A stretch of 32,880 nucleotides of DNA from Massilia sp. UBA2709 (GTDB taxonomy: Bacteria > Pseudomonadota > Gammaproteobacteria > Burkholderiales > Burkholderiaceae_D): the NCBI GenBank assembly GCA_002354135.1, contig DEKZ01000113.1:975-33854 (forward strand), in the 5' to 3' direction. Position 1 is the stretch's first letter; each line of letters begins with the position of its first letter. The notes under the pieces are model-generated. The model had not been told where the DNA came from, did no database searches, and saw only the letters and a program-made list of their open reading frames with translations. Both the position numbers and the translations under genes were made by a program. Below are positions 18,596 through 25,900 of the stretch, piece after piece.

Positions 18596-18601
18596 AGTAT
18601 A
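18596..18601 (-). promoter_or_regulatory. Possible -10 box of the orphan membrane gene
   Basis: The minus strand reads TATACT, 32 bases upstream of the ATG at 18563, in a short AT-rich gap after the LysR gene. The -35 is poor. Confidence 0.35.
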
Positions 18602-18623
18602 GTCACAACCAAGCATCGAACCC

Positions 18624-19517
18624 TTATACAAACAGCCCCGGCTGGCTGTTGGCGTAGTCGCGCAGCAGGTTCCACACCACCTTCACCCGCCGCAGCCGGT
18701 ACAGGTCGGTCGGGGCGGCCAGCCAGAACGAGCGCTCGGCGTAGAAGCCCGGCAGCACCTTGACCAGGCGGCCGTCGTCGGGCACCGCGTAGGGCGGCGC
18801 CATCATCAGTCCCATGCCGAGCGAGGCCGCCTGGATCTGCGCCGTCATGCCCGAGCAGCACAGGCGCCGGCGCGGGGTGAAGCCCAGCTCGCCCATGTAG
18901 GACAGCTCGCGGCTGGCCAGGCGGTCCTGCACGTAATCGACGAAATAGTGTTTCGCCAGGTCGGCCTGCTCGCGGATCGGCGGGTGTTTCGCCAAGTAGC
19001 CGGGCGAGGCGTACAGGTAGAAGCGGAACGAGGCCAGGCGCGTGACCATGTAGCGGCCCGTGGTGGGCGGGTCCAGCATCACGCCGAGGTCGGCCTCGCG
19101 GTTGGCCAGGTTGGCGAAGCTCGGCAGCGCCAGCAGGTCGATCGACAGGTCCGGGTTGGTGTCGAGCAGGCCGGCCAGGAGCGGCGCCACCACCTTCACC
19201 CCGAACACCTCGGGCACGCCCAGGCGCACCACGCCGTGAGCCGCCACCTCCGCCCCGCCGAGCTGTTCGGCCGCCGCCAGCGCCGCGCCCTCCATCGCTT
19301 CCGCGTGCGGCAGCAGCGCATGGCCCATCTCGGTCAATTCGTAGCCCTCGCGCGAACGGTCGAACAGGGTCGAGCCGAGCTCTTTTTCCAGGCGGTCGAT
19401 GCGCCGCGCCACCGTGGTGTGCTCGACGTCGAGCCGGCGCGAGGCGCCCGACAGCGTGCCTGCGCGCGCCAGTTCGAGGAAGAATCGGAGGTCGGTCCAC
19501 TCAGGCAGGGTATTCAT
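18624..19517 (-). CDS. LysR-family transcriptional regulator
   Basis: A 297-residue DNA-binding regulator. The N-terminal winged helix-turn-helix reads LRFFLELARAGTLSGASRRL (about residues 10-29) followed by VEHTTVARRIDRLEKELG and TLFDRSREGYELTEMGHALL, the standard LysR layout. The rest is a periplasmic-binding-like effector domain. It is divergent from the TonB-dependent receptor gene with 294 bases between, and a TGTGCAC palindrome begins 33 bases upstream of its start. Both are usual for a LysR protein controlling itself and its neighbour. The effector is probably a compound imported by the downstream system, which is inference. Confidence 0.92.
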   Translation of the reverse strand: MNTLPEWTDLRFFLELARAGTLSGASRRLDVEHTTVARRIDRLEKELGSTLFDRSREGYELTEMGHALLPHAEAMEGAALAAAEQLGGAEVAAHGVVRLGVPEVFGVKVVAPLLAGLLDTNPDLSIDLLALPSFANLANREADLGVMLDPPTTGRYMVTRLASFRFYLYASPGYLAKHPPIREQADLAKHYFVDYVQDRLASRELSYMGELGFTPRRRLCCSGMTAQIQAASLGMGLMMAPPYAVPDDGRLVKVLPGFYAERSFWLAAPTDLYRLRRVKVVWNLLRDYANSQPGLFV

Positions 19518-19549
19518 CGGCGCACTTGTTTAATATCAAGATGACATAT

Positions 19550-19565
19550 TGTGCACCAGTGCACA
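19550..19565. promoter_or_regulatory. Palindrome TGTGCAC-CA-GTGCACA, putative LysR operator 1
   Basis: A perfect 7-bp inverted repeat with a 2-base centre lies 33 bases upstream of the LysR start, within its expected promoter. Related TGTGC half-sites recur at 19598-19624 and 19669-19684 in the same divergent gap. Confidence 0.55.
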
Positions 19566-19597
19566 TTCCTCCTGCAATCACTTCCCATCCCTTGCAC

Positions 19598-19624
19598 TGC
19601 GGATGCGCAAATTGTGCAACCGCA
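19598..19624. promoter_or_regulatory. Long imperfect palindrome, putative LysR operator 2
   Basis: TGCGGATGCGCAA (19598-19610) and TTGTGCAACCGCA (19612-19624) pair at 11 of 13 positions around a single central base. It lies between the LysR gene and the receptor gene and repeats the GTGCA core of the other two sites. Confidence 0.5.
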
Positions 19625-19668
19625 GCATTTTCCCTCGGCGATACGTGCACCACAGGTAGGCACCCGCT

Positions 19669-19684
19669 TGTGCAAATCCGCACA
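19669..19684. promoter_or_regulatory. TGTGC-N6-GCACA, putative LysR operator 3
   Basis: A perfect 5-bp inverted repeat with a 6-base spacer, 128 bases upstream of the receptor ATG. Its half-sites match those of the two palindromes closer to the LysR gene. Confidence 0.45.
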
Positions 19685-19811
19685 GTGGGTGGGCGGATTG
19701 TTATCTTTTCAGCCAGTTCCGCCCAAGGCACACTGCAGGGCGTGCGAGTTCGATTAGAAGCGCGAGCTGACAACGCGAGCATGTTCGCCATTCCAAAAAC
19801 AGGAGACAACG

Positions 19812-22118
19812 ATGCGTCTGACAAAGAGAAAAATGAAGCTGCTCAACCGTTCCGCCGCTGCCTTGCTGGCCTTGTCCAGCAGCGCGATGGGCGCCGCCCA
19901 CGCCCAGCAGTCGGCCGGCGCACCCGCGCCTGACGGAGAAGCAGCCAGCGATGTCCAGAAGGTGGTCGTCACCGCCCGCCGCCGCGAAGAGTCCTTGCAG
20001 GACGTGCCGGTGTCGGTCACGGCGTTCTCCGCCGACCAGCTGTCGAAGCAGGCCACGCCCGACGTCACCGCGCTGGCCCTGGCGCTGCCGAACACCACCC
20101 TGAAAGCCTCGCGCGCCACCAACTCGACGCTGACCGCCTTCATCCGCGGCGTCGGCCAGGCCGACCCGCTGGCCGGCTTCGAGTCGGGCGTGGGCATCTA
20201 CATCGACGACATCTACCTGGCCCGCCCGCAGGGCGCCGTGGCCGACATCTACGACGTCGAACGCATCGAAGTCCTGCGCGGCCCGCAGGGCACCCTGTAC
20301 GGACGCAACACCATCGGCGGCGCGGTCAAGTACGTGACCCGCAAGCTCGGTTCCAAGCCCGACCTGCGCCTGCGCGCCACTGCCGGCACCTATGGCCAGA
20401 TCGAAGGCGTGGCCACGGCCAGCACCCCGGTCACCGACACCGTACGCATCGGCGGCACGGTCGCCCGCTTCAAGCGCGACGGCTTCGGCACCAACCTGTA
20501 CACCGGCGCCGAGAACTACGACAAGGACGTCACTGCCCTGCGCCTGTCCGCCGAGTTCACCCCGACCGAAGACCTCTTCATCCGCATCGCCGCCGACGGC
20601 ACCCGGGACGACTCGAACCCGAAGAACGGCCACCGCCTGACGGTCGGCCGCACCAGCGGCGCGCCGGTCCTGGACAACGAATTCGACACCCGCGCCAACC
20701 TGACCCAGGCGCTCGGCCACGACCAGGAAGTGAAGGCGTACGGCGTCTCGGCCCTGGTCGAGTACCGCTTCAACGACCAGTTCAGCGCGAAGTCGATCAC
20801 GGCCAGCCGCAAGGACAAGTCCTGGGCGCCGATCGACTTCGACGCCCTGCCGACCGTCGACATGGAAGTGCCGGCCCTGTACAAGAACAAGCAGTTCAGC
20901 CAGGAGTTCCAGCTGACCTACACGGGCGAGCGCCTGCAGGGCGTCGCCGGCGTGTACTACATGGACGCCAACGCCTACAACAAGTTCGACACCATCCTGG
21001 CCGCCACACCGGGCGTCGCGACCTCCTTCCCGACCTCGACCTTCACCAGCGGCGACATCGACACCAAGGCCTGGGCCGCCTACTTCGACGGCAGCTACAA
21101 CATCACGGACGGCCTGTCGCTGTCGCTGGGCGGGCGCTACACGGTCGACGAGCGAACCGCCTCGATCTTCCGCCAGATCTACTTCGGCCTGGGCGGCACG
21201 CCGGAGATGGGCAACCCGGGCGCACTGCTGGTCCGTACCGACACCGACTTCCGCAACGGCACCCTCAAGCGCAAGGACAAGAAGTTCACCCCGCGCGTCG
21301 CCGTGAACTACAAGCTCAATTCCGACCACAACGTCTATGCCTCCTATTCGGAAGGGTTCAAGGGCGGCGGCTTCGACCCGCGCCTGAACATGGTCGGCAC
21401 CCGCCTGAGCGAAGCCCAGGCGCGCGCCGGCTACGAGCCCGAAACCATCGAGACCTACGAACTGGGCCTGAAGTCGGCCTTCAACGGCGGGCGCATCACG
21501 ACCAACGCGGCCGTGTTCTACAGCGACTACAAGGATGTGCAGATTCCGGGCTCGGTGGCGATCGACACCAACGGCGACGGCCGCGACGACAGCTTCGCCG
21601 GCGTGACCACCAACGCCGGCAAGGCCAAGATCAAGGGCGCGGAACTGGAGGCGGTCGCCAACCTGACGCGCGACTTCATGGTCGCCGGCATGGTCAGCTA
21701 CATCGACGCCGACTACAAGGAATACTTCGTCGGTGGAGTGAACGTGGCCGACCAGCGCTTCTTCCAGAACACCCCGAAGCGCTCCGCCAACCTGCGCGCC
21801 AACTACGACATCGCCATGCCGCTGCTGGGCCGCAACGGCAAGCTCTCGCTGATCGGCAGCGCCTCCTACAAGGACGCCATCCACCAGTTCGAGTACGCCT
21901 CGGTGCTGGACGAGGGCTCGTACACCCTGTACGACGCGAGCATCGTCTGGACCCGTGCCGACGGCAAGATCCGCGCCGGCATCCACGGCAAGAACCTGAG
22001 CGACGAGCGCTACAAGACGGCCGGCTACTTCTTCCCGACCCTGGGCGCCGAAGGCACGCTGACGGCCTTCTACGGCAACCCGCGCACGGTCTCGGCCACG
22101 CTCGAGTACCGCTTCTGA
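19812..22118 (+). CDS. TonB-dependent outer-membrane receptor
   Basis: A 768-residue gated beta-barrel for energised uptake. The signal peptide ends at AHA (about residue 31). The TonB-box region is DVQKVVVTARRREESLQDVP, and the plug has FIRGVGQADP, GVGIYIDDIYLAR and VERIEVLRGPQGTLYGRNTI. The barrel ends in SATLEYRF with the C-terminal Phe needed for BamA assembly. A perfect AGGAG precedes the ATG. The type resembles receptors common in sphingomonads and Massilia that import organic nutrients as well as iron chelates. No FecR/sigma pair is nearby; the divergent LysR gene is the likely regulator. A GC-rich hairpin follows the stop. The next genes encode a hydrolase and an ABC importer, pointing to a nutrient rather than a siderophore. 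Confidence 0.93.
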   Translation: MRLTKRKMKLLNRSAAALLALSSSAMGAAHAQQSAGAPAPDGEAASDVQKVVVTARRREESLQDVPVSVTAFSADQLSKQATPDVTALALALPNTTLKASRATNSTLTAFIRGVGQADPLAGFESGVGIYIDDIYLARPQGAVADIYDVERIEVLRGPQGTLYGRNTIGGAVKYVTRKLGSKPDLRLRATAGTYGQIEGVATASTPVTDTVRIGGTVARFKRDGFGTNLYTGAENYDKDVTALRLSAEFTPTEDLFIRIAADGTRDDSNPKNGHRLTVGRTSGAPVLDNEFDTRANLTQALGHDQEVKAYGVSALVEYRFNDQFSAKSITASRKDKSWAPIDFDALPTVDMEVPALYKNKQFSQEFQLTYTGERLQGVAGVYYMDANAYNKFDTILAATPGVATSFPTSTFTSGDIDTKAWAAYFDGSYNITDGLSLSLGGRYTVDERTASIFRQIYFGLGGTPEMGNPGALLVRTDTDFRNGTLKRKDKKFTPRVAVNYKLNSDHNVYASYSEGFKGGGFDPRLNMVGTRLSEAQARAGYEPETIETYELGLKSAFNGGRITTNAAVFYSDYKDVQIPGSVAIDTNGDGRDDSFAGVTTNAGKAKIKGAELEAVANLTRDFMVAGMVSYIDADYKEYFVGGVNVADQRFFQNTPKRSANLRANYDIAMPLLGRNGKLSLIGSASYKDAIHQFEYASVLDEGSYTLYDASIVWTRADGKIRAGIHGKNLSDERYKTAGYFFPTLGAEGTLTAFYGNPRTVSATLEYRF

Positions 22119-22146
22119 CCCCAGCCGGGTCTTCACAGGAAAGCGT

Positions 22147-22166
22147 GCCGCCCGCCCGCGGGCGGC
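22147..22166 (+). terminator. GC-rich hairpin after the receptor gene
   Basis: A perfect 8-bp stem (GCCGCCCG / CGGGCGGC, loop CCCG) is followed by a pyrimidine-rich tail ending in TTCTTC, 28 bases after the receptor stop. It could end or attenuate transcription between the receptor and the hydrolase-ABC genes. It also argues against the GTG at 22145 as the hydrolase start, because the hairpin would then lie in coding sequence. Confidence 0.5.
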
Positions 22167-22219
22167 GCGCTCCCTTCTTCACCTTCCATCCCGGAAGAAC
22201 CGAACAGGATTTTGCCAGC

Positions 22220-23116
22220 GTGCTTAACTTCACCCCTATCAGTTTCCAGAGCAGCGACGGGCTGGCGCTGTATGCACGCGACTACGCCGCCCGGGCCGAC
22301 GAGGCCGCCCCGCTGACGCCGCTGCCGGCGAGGCTGCCCGTGATTTGCCTGCACGGCCTGACGCGCAACTCGGCGGACTTCGATGAACTCGCGCCCGAGA
22401 TCGCGCGCATGGGCCGGCGCGTGATCGCGCCCGACGTGCGCGGCCGCGGCCACTCGGCGCGCGACCCGCATCCCGACAACTACAACCCGAACGTCTACGC
22501 CGGCGACGTCGCCAAGCTGCTGCACGACCTGGGCATCGCGCGCGCCGTCTTTGTCGGCACCTCGATGGGCGGCCTGATCACCATGACGCTCGCCATGCGC
22601 CACCTCGAGCTGATCGCCGGCGCCGTTCTCAACGACGTCGGCCCGGTGCTCTCGACCCGCGGCCTGGCGCGCATCGCCGGCTACGCGGGCCGCTGCAACG
22701 TGCTCTCGTCCTGGGACGACGCGGCCGGCTACCTGAAGGACATCAACGCCTGCGCCTTCCCCGACAACCCGGACGAGGAATGGGGCAAATGGGCGCGGCG
22801 CGCTTTCGAGCCGGACGAGACGGGCAAGCTGGCTCTGCGTTACGACCCGAATATTGCGCTGGCATTGCAAACGGGTAAACTGCGGCCGACGTCGCTGGCG
22901 GCGCGCATGGCCTTCCGCCGCCTGGCGCACCGCCGCCCCACCCTGCTGGTGCGCGGAGCGCTGTCGGACCTGGTCGAACCGAACCAGGTCGCGTGGATGC
23001 GGCGCGCCGCCCCCGCGATGCAATACACCGAAGTGCCGAACATCGGCCATGCGCCGATGCTCACCGAACCGGAAGCGCTGGGCGCCATCCGCCAGTTCCT
23101 GTCGCAGCTTCCATAA
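22220..23116 (+). CDS. Alpha/beta-fold hydrolase
   Basis: A 298-residue hydrolase with a full catalytic triad: nucleophile Ser115 in GTSMGG, Asp250 in RGALSDLVEP and His277 in NIGHAPMLTEP. The oxyanion-hole motif is LHGLTRNSADFDELAPEIA. No signal peptide is seen, so it is probably cytoplasmic. It resembles esterase, lactonase and dehalogenase-type members; the substrate cannot be deduced. The GTG start at 22220 (VLNFTPISFQSSDG) was chosen because family similarity begins there; the GTG at 22145 would add 25 low-complexity residues across a hairpin. It lies between the receptor and the ABC-transporter genes and 33 bases before the binding protein, suggesting it processes the imported compound. 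Confidence 0.87.
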   Translation: MLNFTPISFQSSDGLALYARDYAARADEAAPLTPLPARLPVICLHGLTRNSADFDELAPEIARMGRRVIAPDVRGRGHSARDPHPDNYNPNVYAGDVAKLLHDLGIARAVFVGTSMGGLITMTLAMRHLELIAGAVLNDVGPVLSTRGLARIAGYAGRCNVLSSWDDAAGYLKDINACAFPDNPDEEWGKWARRAFEPDETGKLALRYDPNIALALQTGKLRPTSLAARMAFRRLAHRRPTLLVRGALSDLVEPNQVAWMRRAAPAMQYTEVPNIGHAPMLTEPEALGAIRQFLSQLP

Positions 23117-23118
23117 AA

Positions 23119-23142
23119 CAGAATCAGAGTCAGAGTCAGAGG
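23119..23142 (+). repeat. Hexamer tandem repeat leading into a ribosome binding site
   Basis: Four consecutive six-base units read CAGAAT, CAGAGT, CAGAGT and CAGAGG. The last runs into the AGAGGAG ribosome binding site of the binding-protein gene. Slippage could alter the hydrolase-to-binding-protein spacing but not the reading frame. Confidence 0.6.
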
Positions 23143-23149
23143 AGACACC

Positions 23150-24361
23150 ATGAACCACCTGATCAAACCTTTGTCGGCAGCCGTGCTGGCAGCCTTCGCC
23201 GCCACCTCCGCCCCGCTCGCGCTGGCCGCCGGCCCGGACCTCAAGATCGCCCTCATCGCCGGCAAGACCGGCCCGCTCGAAGCCTATGCCAAGGAAACCG
23301 AGACCGGCTTCATGATGGGCCTGGAATACCTCACCGGCGGCAAGATGGAGATCAACGGCCGCAAGCTGAAGGTCATCGTCAAGGACGACCAGAGCAAGCC
23401 GGATCTGGGCCGCACCCTGCTCGCCGAAGCCTATGGCGACGACAAGGCCGACATCGCGGTGGGCACTACCTCCTCGGGCTCGGCGATCGCCATGCTTCCC
23501 GTGGCCAAGGAATACAAGAAGGTGCTGATCATCGAGCCGGCCGTGGCCGACGCCATCACCGCCGAGAAGTGGAACAAGTACATCTTCCGCACCGCGCGCA
23601 GCTCGATGCAGGACGCGCTGGCCGCCGCCAGCACCCTGAAGGGCGGCAGCGTCGCCTTCCTGGCCCAGGACTACGCTTTCGGCCGCGACGCCATCAAGGC
23701 CGGCAAGGAAGCGCTGGCGGCTACCGGCAGCAAGGCCAAGGTCGTGCACGAGGAATACGCGCCGGCCACCGCGACCGACTTCACCGCCTCGACCCAGCGC
23801 CTGTTCGATGCGTTGAAGGACAAGCCGCAGCCGCGCGTGCTGGGCATCGTCTGGGCCGGCCCGAACCCGATGAACAAGATCGCCGACATGAAGCCCGAGC
23901 GCTACGGCATCGCGCTGGCCCCGGGCGGCAACATCCTGCCGGTGATGAAGACCTGGAAGAGCTATGCCGGCACCGAAGGCACGATCTATTATTACTACGC
24001 CTTCCCGAAGAACAAGATGAACGACTGGCTGGTGGCCGAACACCAGAAGCGCTTCAAGGCCCCGCCCGACATGTTCACCGCCGGTGGCTTCGCCGCCGCC
24101 AGCGCCGTGTTCAATGCGCTCTCCAAGGTCCCGGACCGCAGTGGGAAAATTGACAGCGAGAAGCTGGTCGCGGCGATGGAAGGCATGAGCTTCGACACGC
24201 CGAAAGGCACGATGAGCTTCCGCAAGGAAGACCACCAGGCGATCCAGTCGATGTACCACTTCCGTATCAAGAAGAACCAGGCCAACGAGTGGGACCTGCT
24301 GGAACTGGTGCGCGAGATCCCCGCCGCCGAGATGCCGCTGCCAGTGAAGAACAAGCGCTGA
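23150..24361 (+). CDS. HAAT-type ABC transporter periplasmic substrate-binding protein (LivJ/UrtA-like fold)
   Basis: A 403-residue periplasmic receptor. The signal peptide ends at ALA (about residue 26). The mature start is GPDLKIALIAGKTGPLEAYA, the first strand of a type I binding fold, followed by TGFMMGLEYLTGG and GTTSSGSAIAMLPVAKEYKK, the usual ligand-hinge region. This class binds branched amino acids, amides, urea or aromatic acids; the ligand here is not deducible. The ribosome binding site is AGAGGAG. It is the first of five ABC genes and ends 2 bases before the next start, a tight operon. Confidence 0.92.
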   Translation: MNHLIKPLSAAVLAAFAATSAPLALAAGPDLKIALIAGKTGPLEAYAKETETGFMMGLEYLTGGKMEINGRKLKVIVKDDQSKPDLGRTLLAEAYGDDKADIAVGTTSSGSAIAMLPVAKEYKKVLIIEPAVADAITAEKWNKYIFRTARSSMQDALAAASTLKGGSVAFLAQDYAFGRDAIKAGKEALAATGSKAKVVHEEYAPATATDFTASTQRLFDALKDKPQPRVLGIVWAGPNPMNKIADMKPERYGIALAPGGNILPVMKTWKSYAGTEGTIYYYYAFPKNKMNDWLVAEHQKRFKAPPDMFTAGGFAAASAVFNALSKVPDRSGKIDSEKLVAAMEGMSFDTPKGTMSFRKEDHQAIQSMYHFRIKKNQANEWDLLELVREIPAAEMPLPVKNKR

Positions 24362-24362
24362 C

Positions 24363-25160
24363 ATGGCGGCCACCAACGCACAGCGGCCGTCGCTGTCCAC
24401 GCGTGACCTGACGATCCGCTTCGGCGGGCACGTCGCGGTCAACGCGGTGACGGCGGACTTCTTCCCGGGGACGCTGACGGTGATCGTCGGCCCCAACGGG
24501 GCCGGCAAGACCACCTACTTCAACCTGGTCTCGGGCCAGCTGCCGGCCACGAGCGGCAGCGTGCTGGTGAACGGCGAGGACGTCACCCGCCACGGCGCCG
24601 CGCGCCGCACCCGCCTGGGGATCGGTCGCGCGTTCCAGCTCACGAACCTGTTCCCCAACCTGACGGTGATGGAGAACGTGCGCCTGGCCGTGCAAAGCCG
24701 CGCCGGCCTGGGGATGAACATGTTCTCGGTCTGGTTCGGGCACAAGGAACTGATCGAGCGCGCCGAGCATTACGTCGAGCGCGTGGCCATGCTCGCCAAA
24801 CGCGACGCCCGCGTCGGCGCCCTGTCGCACGGCGACCAGCGCAAGCTGGAAGTGGCGATCCTGCTGGCGCTCGAGCCCTCGATCCTGATGTTCGACGAGC
24901 CGACCGCTGGCATGAGCGTGGACGAGGTGCCGGTGGTGCTGGAGCTGATCCAGTCCGTCAAGCGCGACGCCAGCAAGACCGTGCTGCTGGTCGAACACAA
25001 GATGGACGTGGTGCGCCAGCTGGCCGACCGCATCATCGTGCTGCACAACGGCACCCTGGTCGCGGACGGCCTGCCCGGCGAAGTGATGCAATCGAAGATC
25101 GTACAGGAAGCCTATCTTGGAACACCCGAAACCGAACCCGCCGCGGCCGCCCATGCCTGA
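24363..25160 (+). CDS. HAAT ABC transporter ATP-binding protein, LivG-like
   Basis: A 265-residue ATPase. Walker A VGPNGAGKTTYFNLVSG is near residue 42, the signature motif reads LSHGDQRKLEVAILLALEPS, Walker B is ILMFDEPTAGMS, and the switch His is in LLVEHKMDVV. The HAAT-specific ATRHGAARRTRLGIGRAFQ-like region (VTRHGAARRTRLGIGRAFQL) marks the LivG rather than the LivF type. Together with the next protein it powers the permease pair. It overlaps the following gene by 8 bases. Confidence 0.92.
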   Translation: MAATNAQRPSLSTRDLTIRFGGHVAVNAVTADFFPGTLTVIVGPNGAGKTTYFNLVSGQLPATSGSVLVNGEDVTRHGAARRTRLGIGRAFQLTNLFPNLTVMENVRLAVQSRAGLGMNMFSVWFGHKELIERAEHYVERVAMLAKRDARVGALSHGDQRKLEVAILLALEPSILMFDEPTAGMSVDEVPVVLELIQSVKRDASKTVLLVEHKMDVVRQLADRIIVLHNGTLVADGLPGEVMQSKIVQEAYLGTPETEPAAAAHA

Positions 25161-25890
25161 GCCGGCAAACGCACCGCTGCTCACGCTCTCCGGCGTGCAC
25201 ACCCACATCGGCCAGTACCACATCCTGCAGGGCGTCGACCTGGTCGTGCCGCGCGGGGCCCTAGCGGTACTGCTGGGCCGTAACGGCGCCGGCAAGACCA
25301 CCACCCTGCGCACCATCATGGGCCTGTGGAAGGCCAGCGCCGGCGCCATCACGTTCGACGGCCAGGACATCACGAAACTGGCCACGCCCGACATTGCGCG
25401 CCTGGGGATCGCCTACGTCCCGGAAAGCATGGCCGTGTTCTCCGACCTGACCGTGCGCGAGAACCTGCACCTGGCGGCGCGCAGCGGCCCGATGGACCAG
25501 GCCCGGCTCGACTGGATCTTCGGCTTTTTCCCGGCCCTGAAGAAGTTCTGGAACTACCCGGCCGGCAACCTCTCGGGCGGCCAGAAGCAGATGGTGGCGA
25601 TCGCCCGTGCCATCGTCGAGCCGAGGAAGCTGCTGCTGGTGGATGAGCCGACCAAGGGCCTGGCCCCCGCCATCGTCCAGAGCCTGATCGCGGCCTTCCG
25701 CGAGCTGAAGGAACGCGAGACCACGATCCTGCTGGTCGAGCAGAACTTCAACTTCGTGCGCTCCCTCGGCGACACCGTGAGCGTGATGGACGACGGCCGC
25801 GTGGCCCATGCCGGCGGCATGGCCGCACTGGCCAACGACGACGCGCTGCAGCAGCGCCTCCTGGGCCTGTCGCTCGACTCCCACCAATAG
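25153..25890 (+). CDS. HAAT ABC transporter ATP-binding protein, LivF-like
   Basis: A 245-residue ATPase. It shows Walker A LGRNGAGKTTTLRTIMG, Q-loop region GIAYVPESMAVFSDLTVREN, signature LSGGQKQMVAIARAIVEPR and Walker B LLLVDEPTKGLAP, all characteristic of LivF/UrtE-type partners. The ATG at 25153 was chosen because it overlaps the upstream stop by 8 bases, typical of coupled translation; a TTG at 25117 would add 12 proline-rich residues inside the upstream gene. The permease gene begins 10 bases downstream. Confidence 0.92.
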   Translation: MPEPANAPLLTLSGVHTHIGQYHILQGVDLVVPRGALAVLLGRNGAGKTTTLRTIMGLWKASAGAITFDGQDITKLATPDIARLGIAYVPESMAVFSDLTVRENLHLAARSGPMDQARLDWIFGFFPALKKFWNYPAGNLSGGQKQMVAIARAIVEPRKLLLVDEPTKGLAPAIVQSLIAAFRELKERETTILLVEQNFNFVRSLGDTVSVMDDGRVAHAGGMAALANDDALQQRLLGLSLDSHQ

Positions 25891-25900
25891 GAACTACACG

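Noticed and set aside
19701..22136. 811-codon minus-strand frame opposite the TonB receptor
   Set aside because: The receptor frame has a signal peptide, plug motifs and a C-terminal Phe; the mirror frame has only repetitive Val/Ala/Gly/Arg sequence.
22145..22219. Upstream GTG start for the alpha/beta hydrolase
   Set aside because: It would translate through a perfect GC hairpin and add 25 residues without family similarity; kept only as an alternative.
22133..24514. 793-codon minus-strand frame opposite the hydrolase and binding protein
   Set aside because: It spans two well-supported genes and an intergenic gap and shows no start signal or motifs.
25117..25152. Upstream TTG start for the LivF-like ATPase
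   Set aside because: It gives a proline-rich leader read from inside the upstream gene; the ATG at 25153 has the typical short stop-start overlap.
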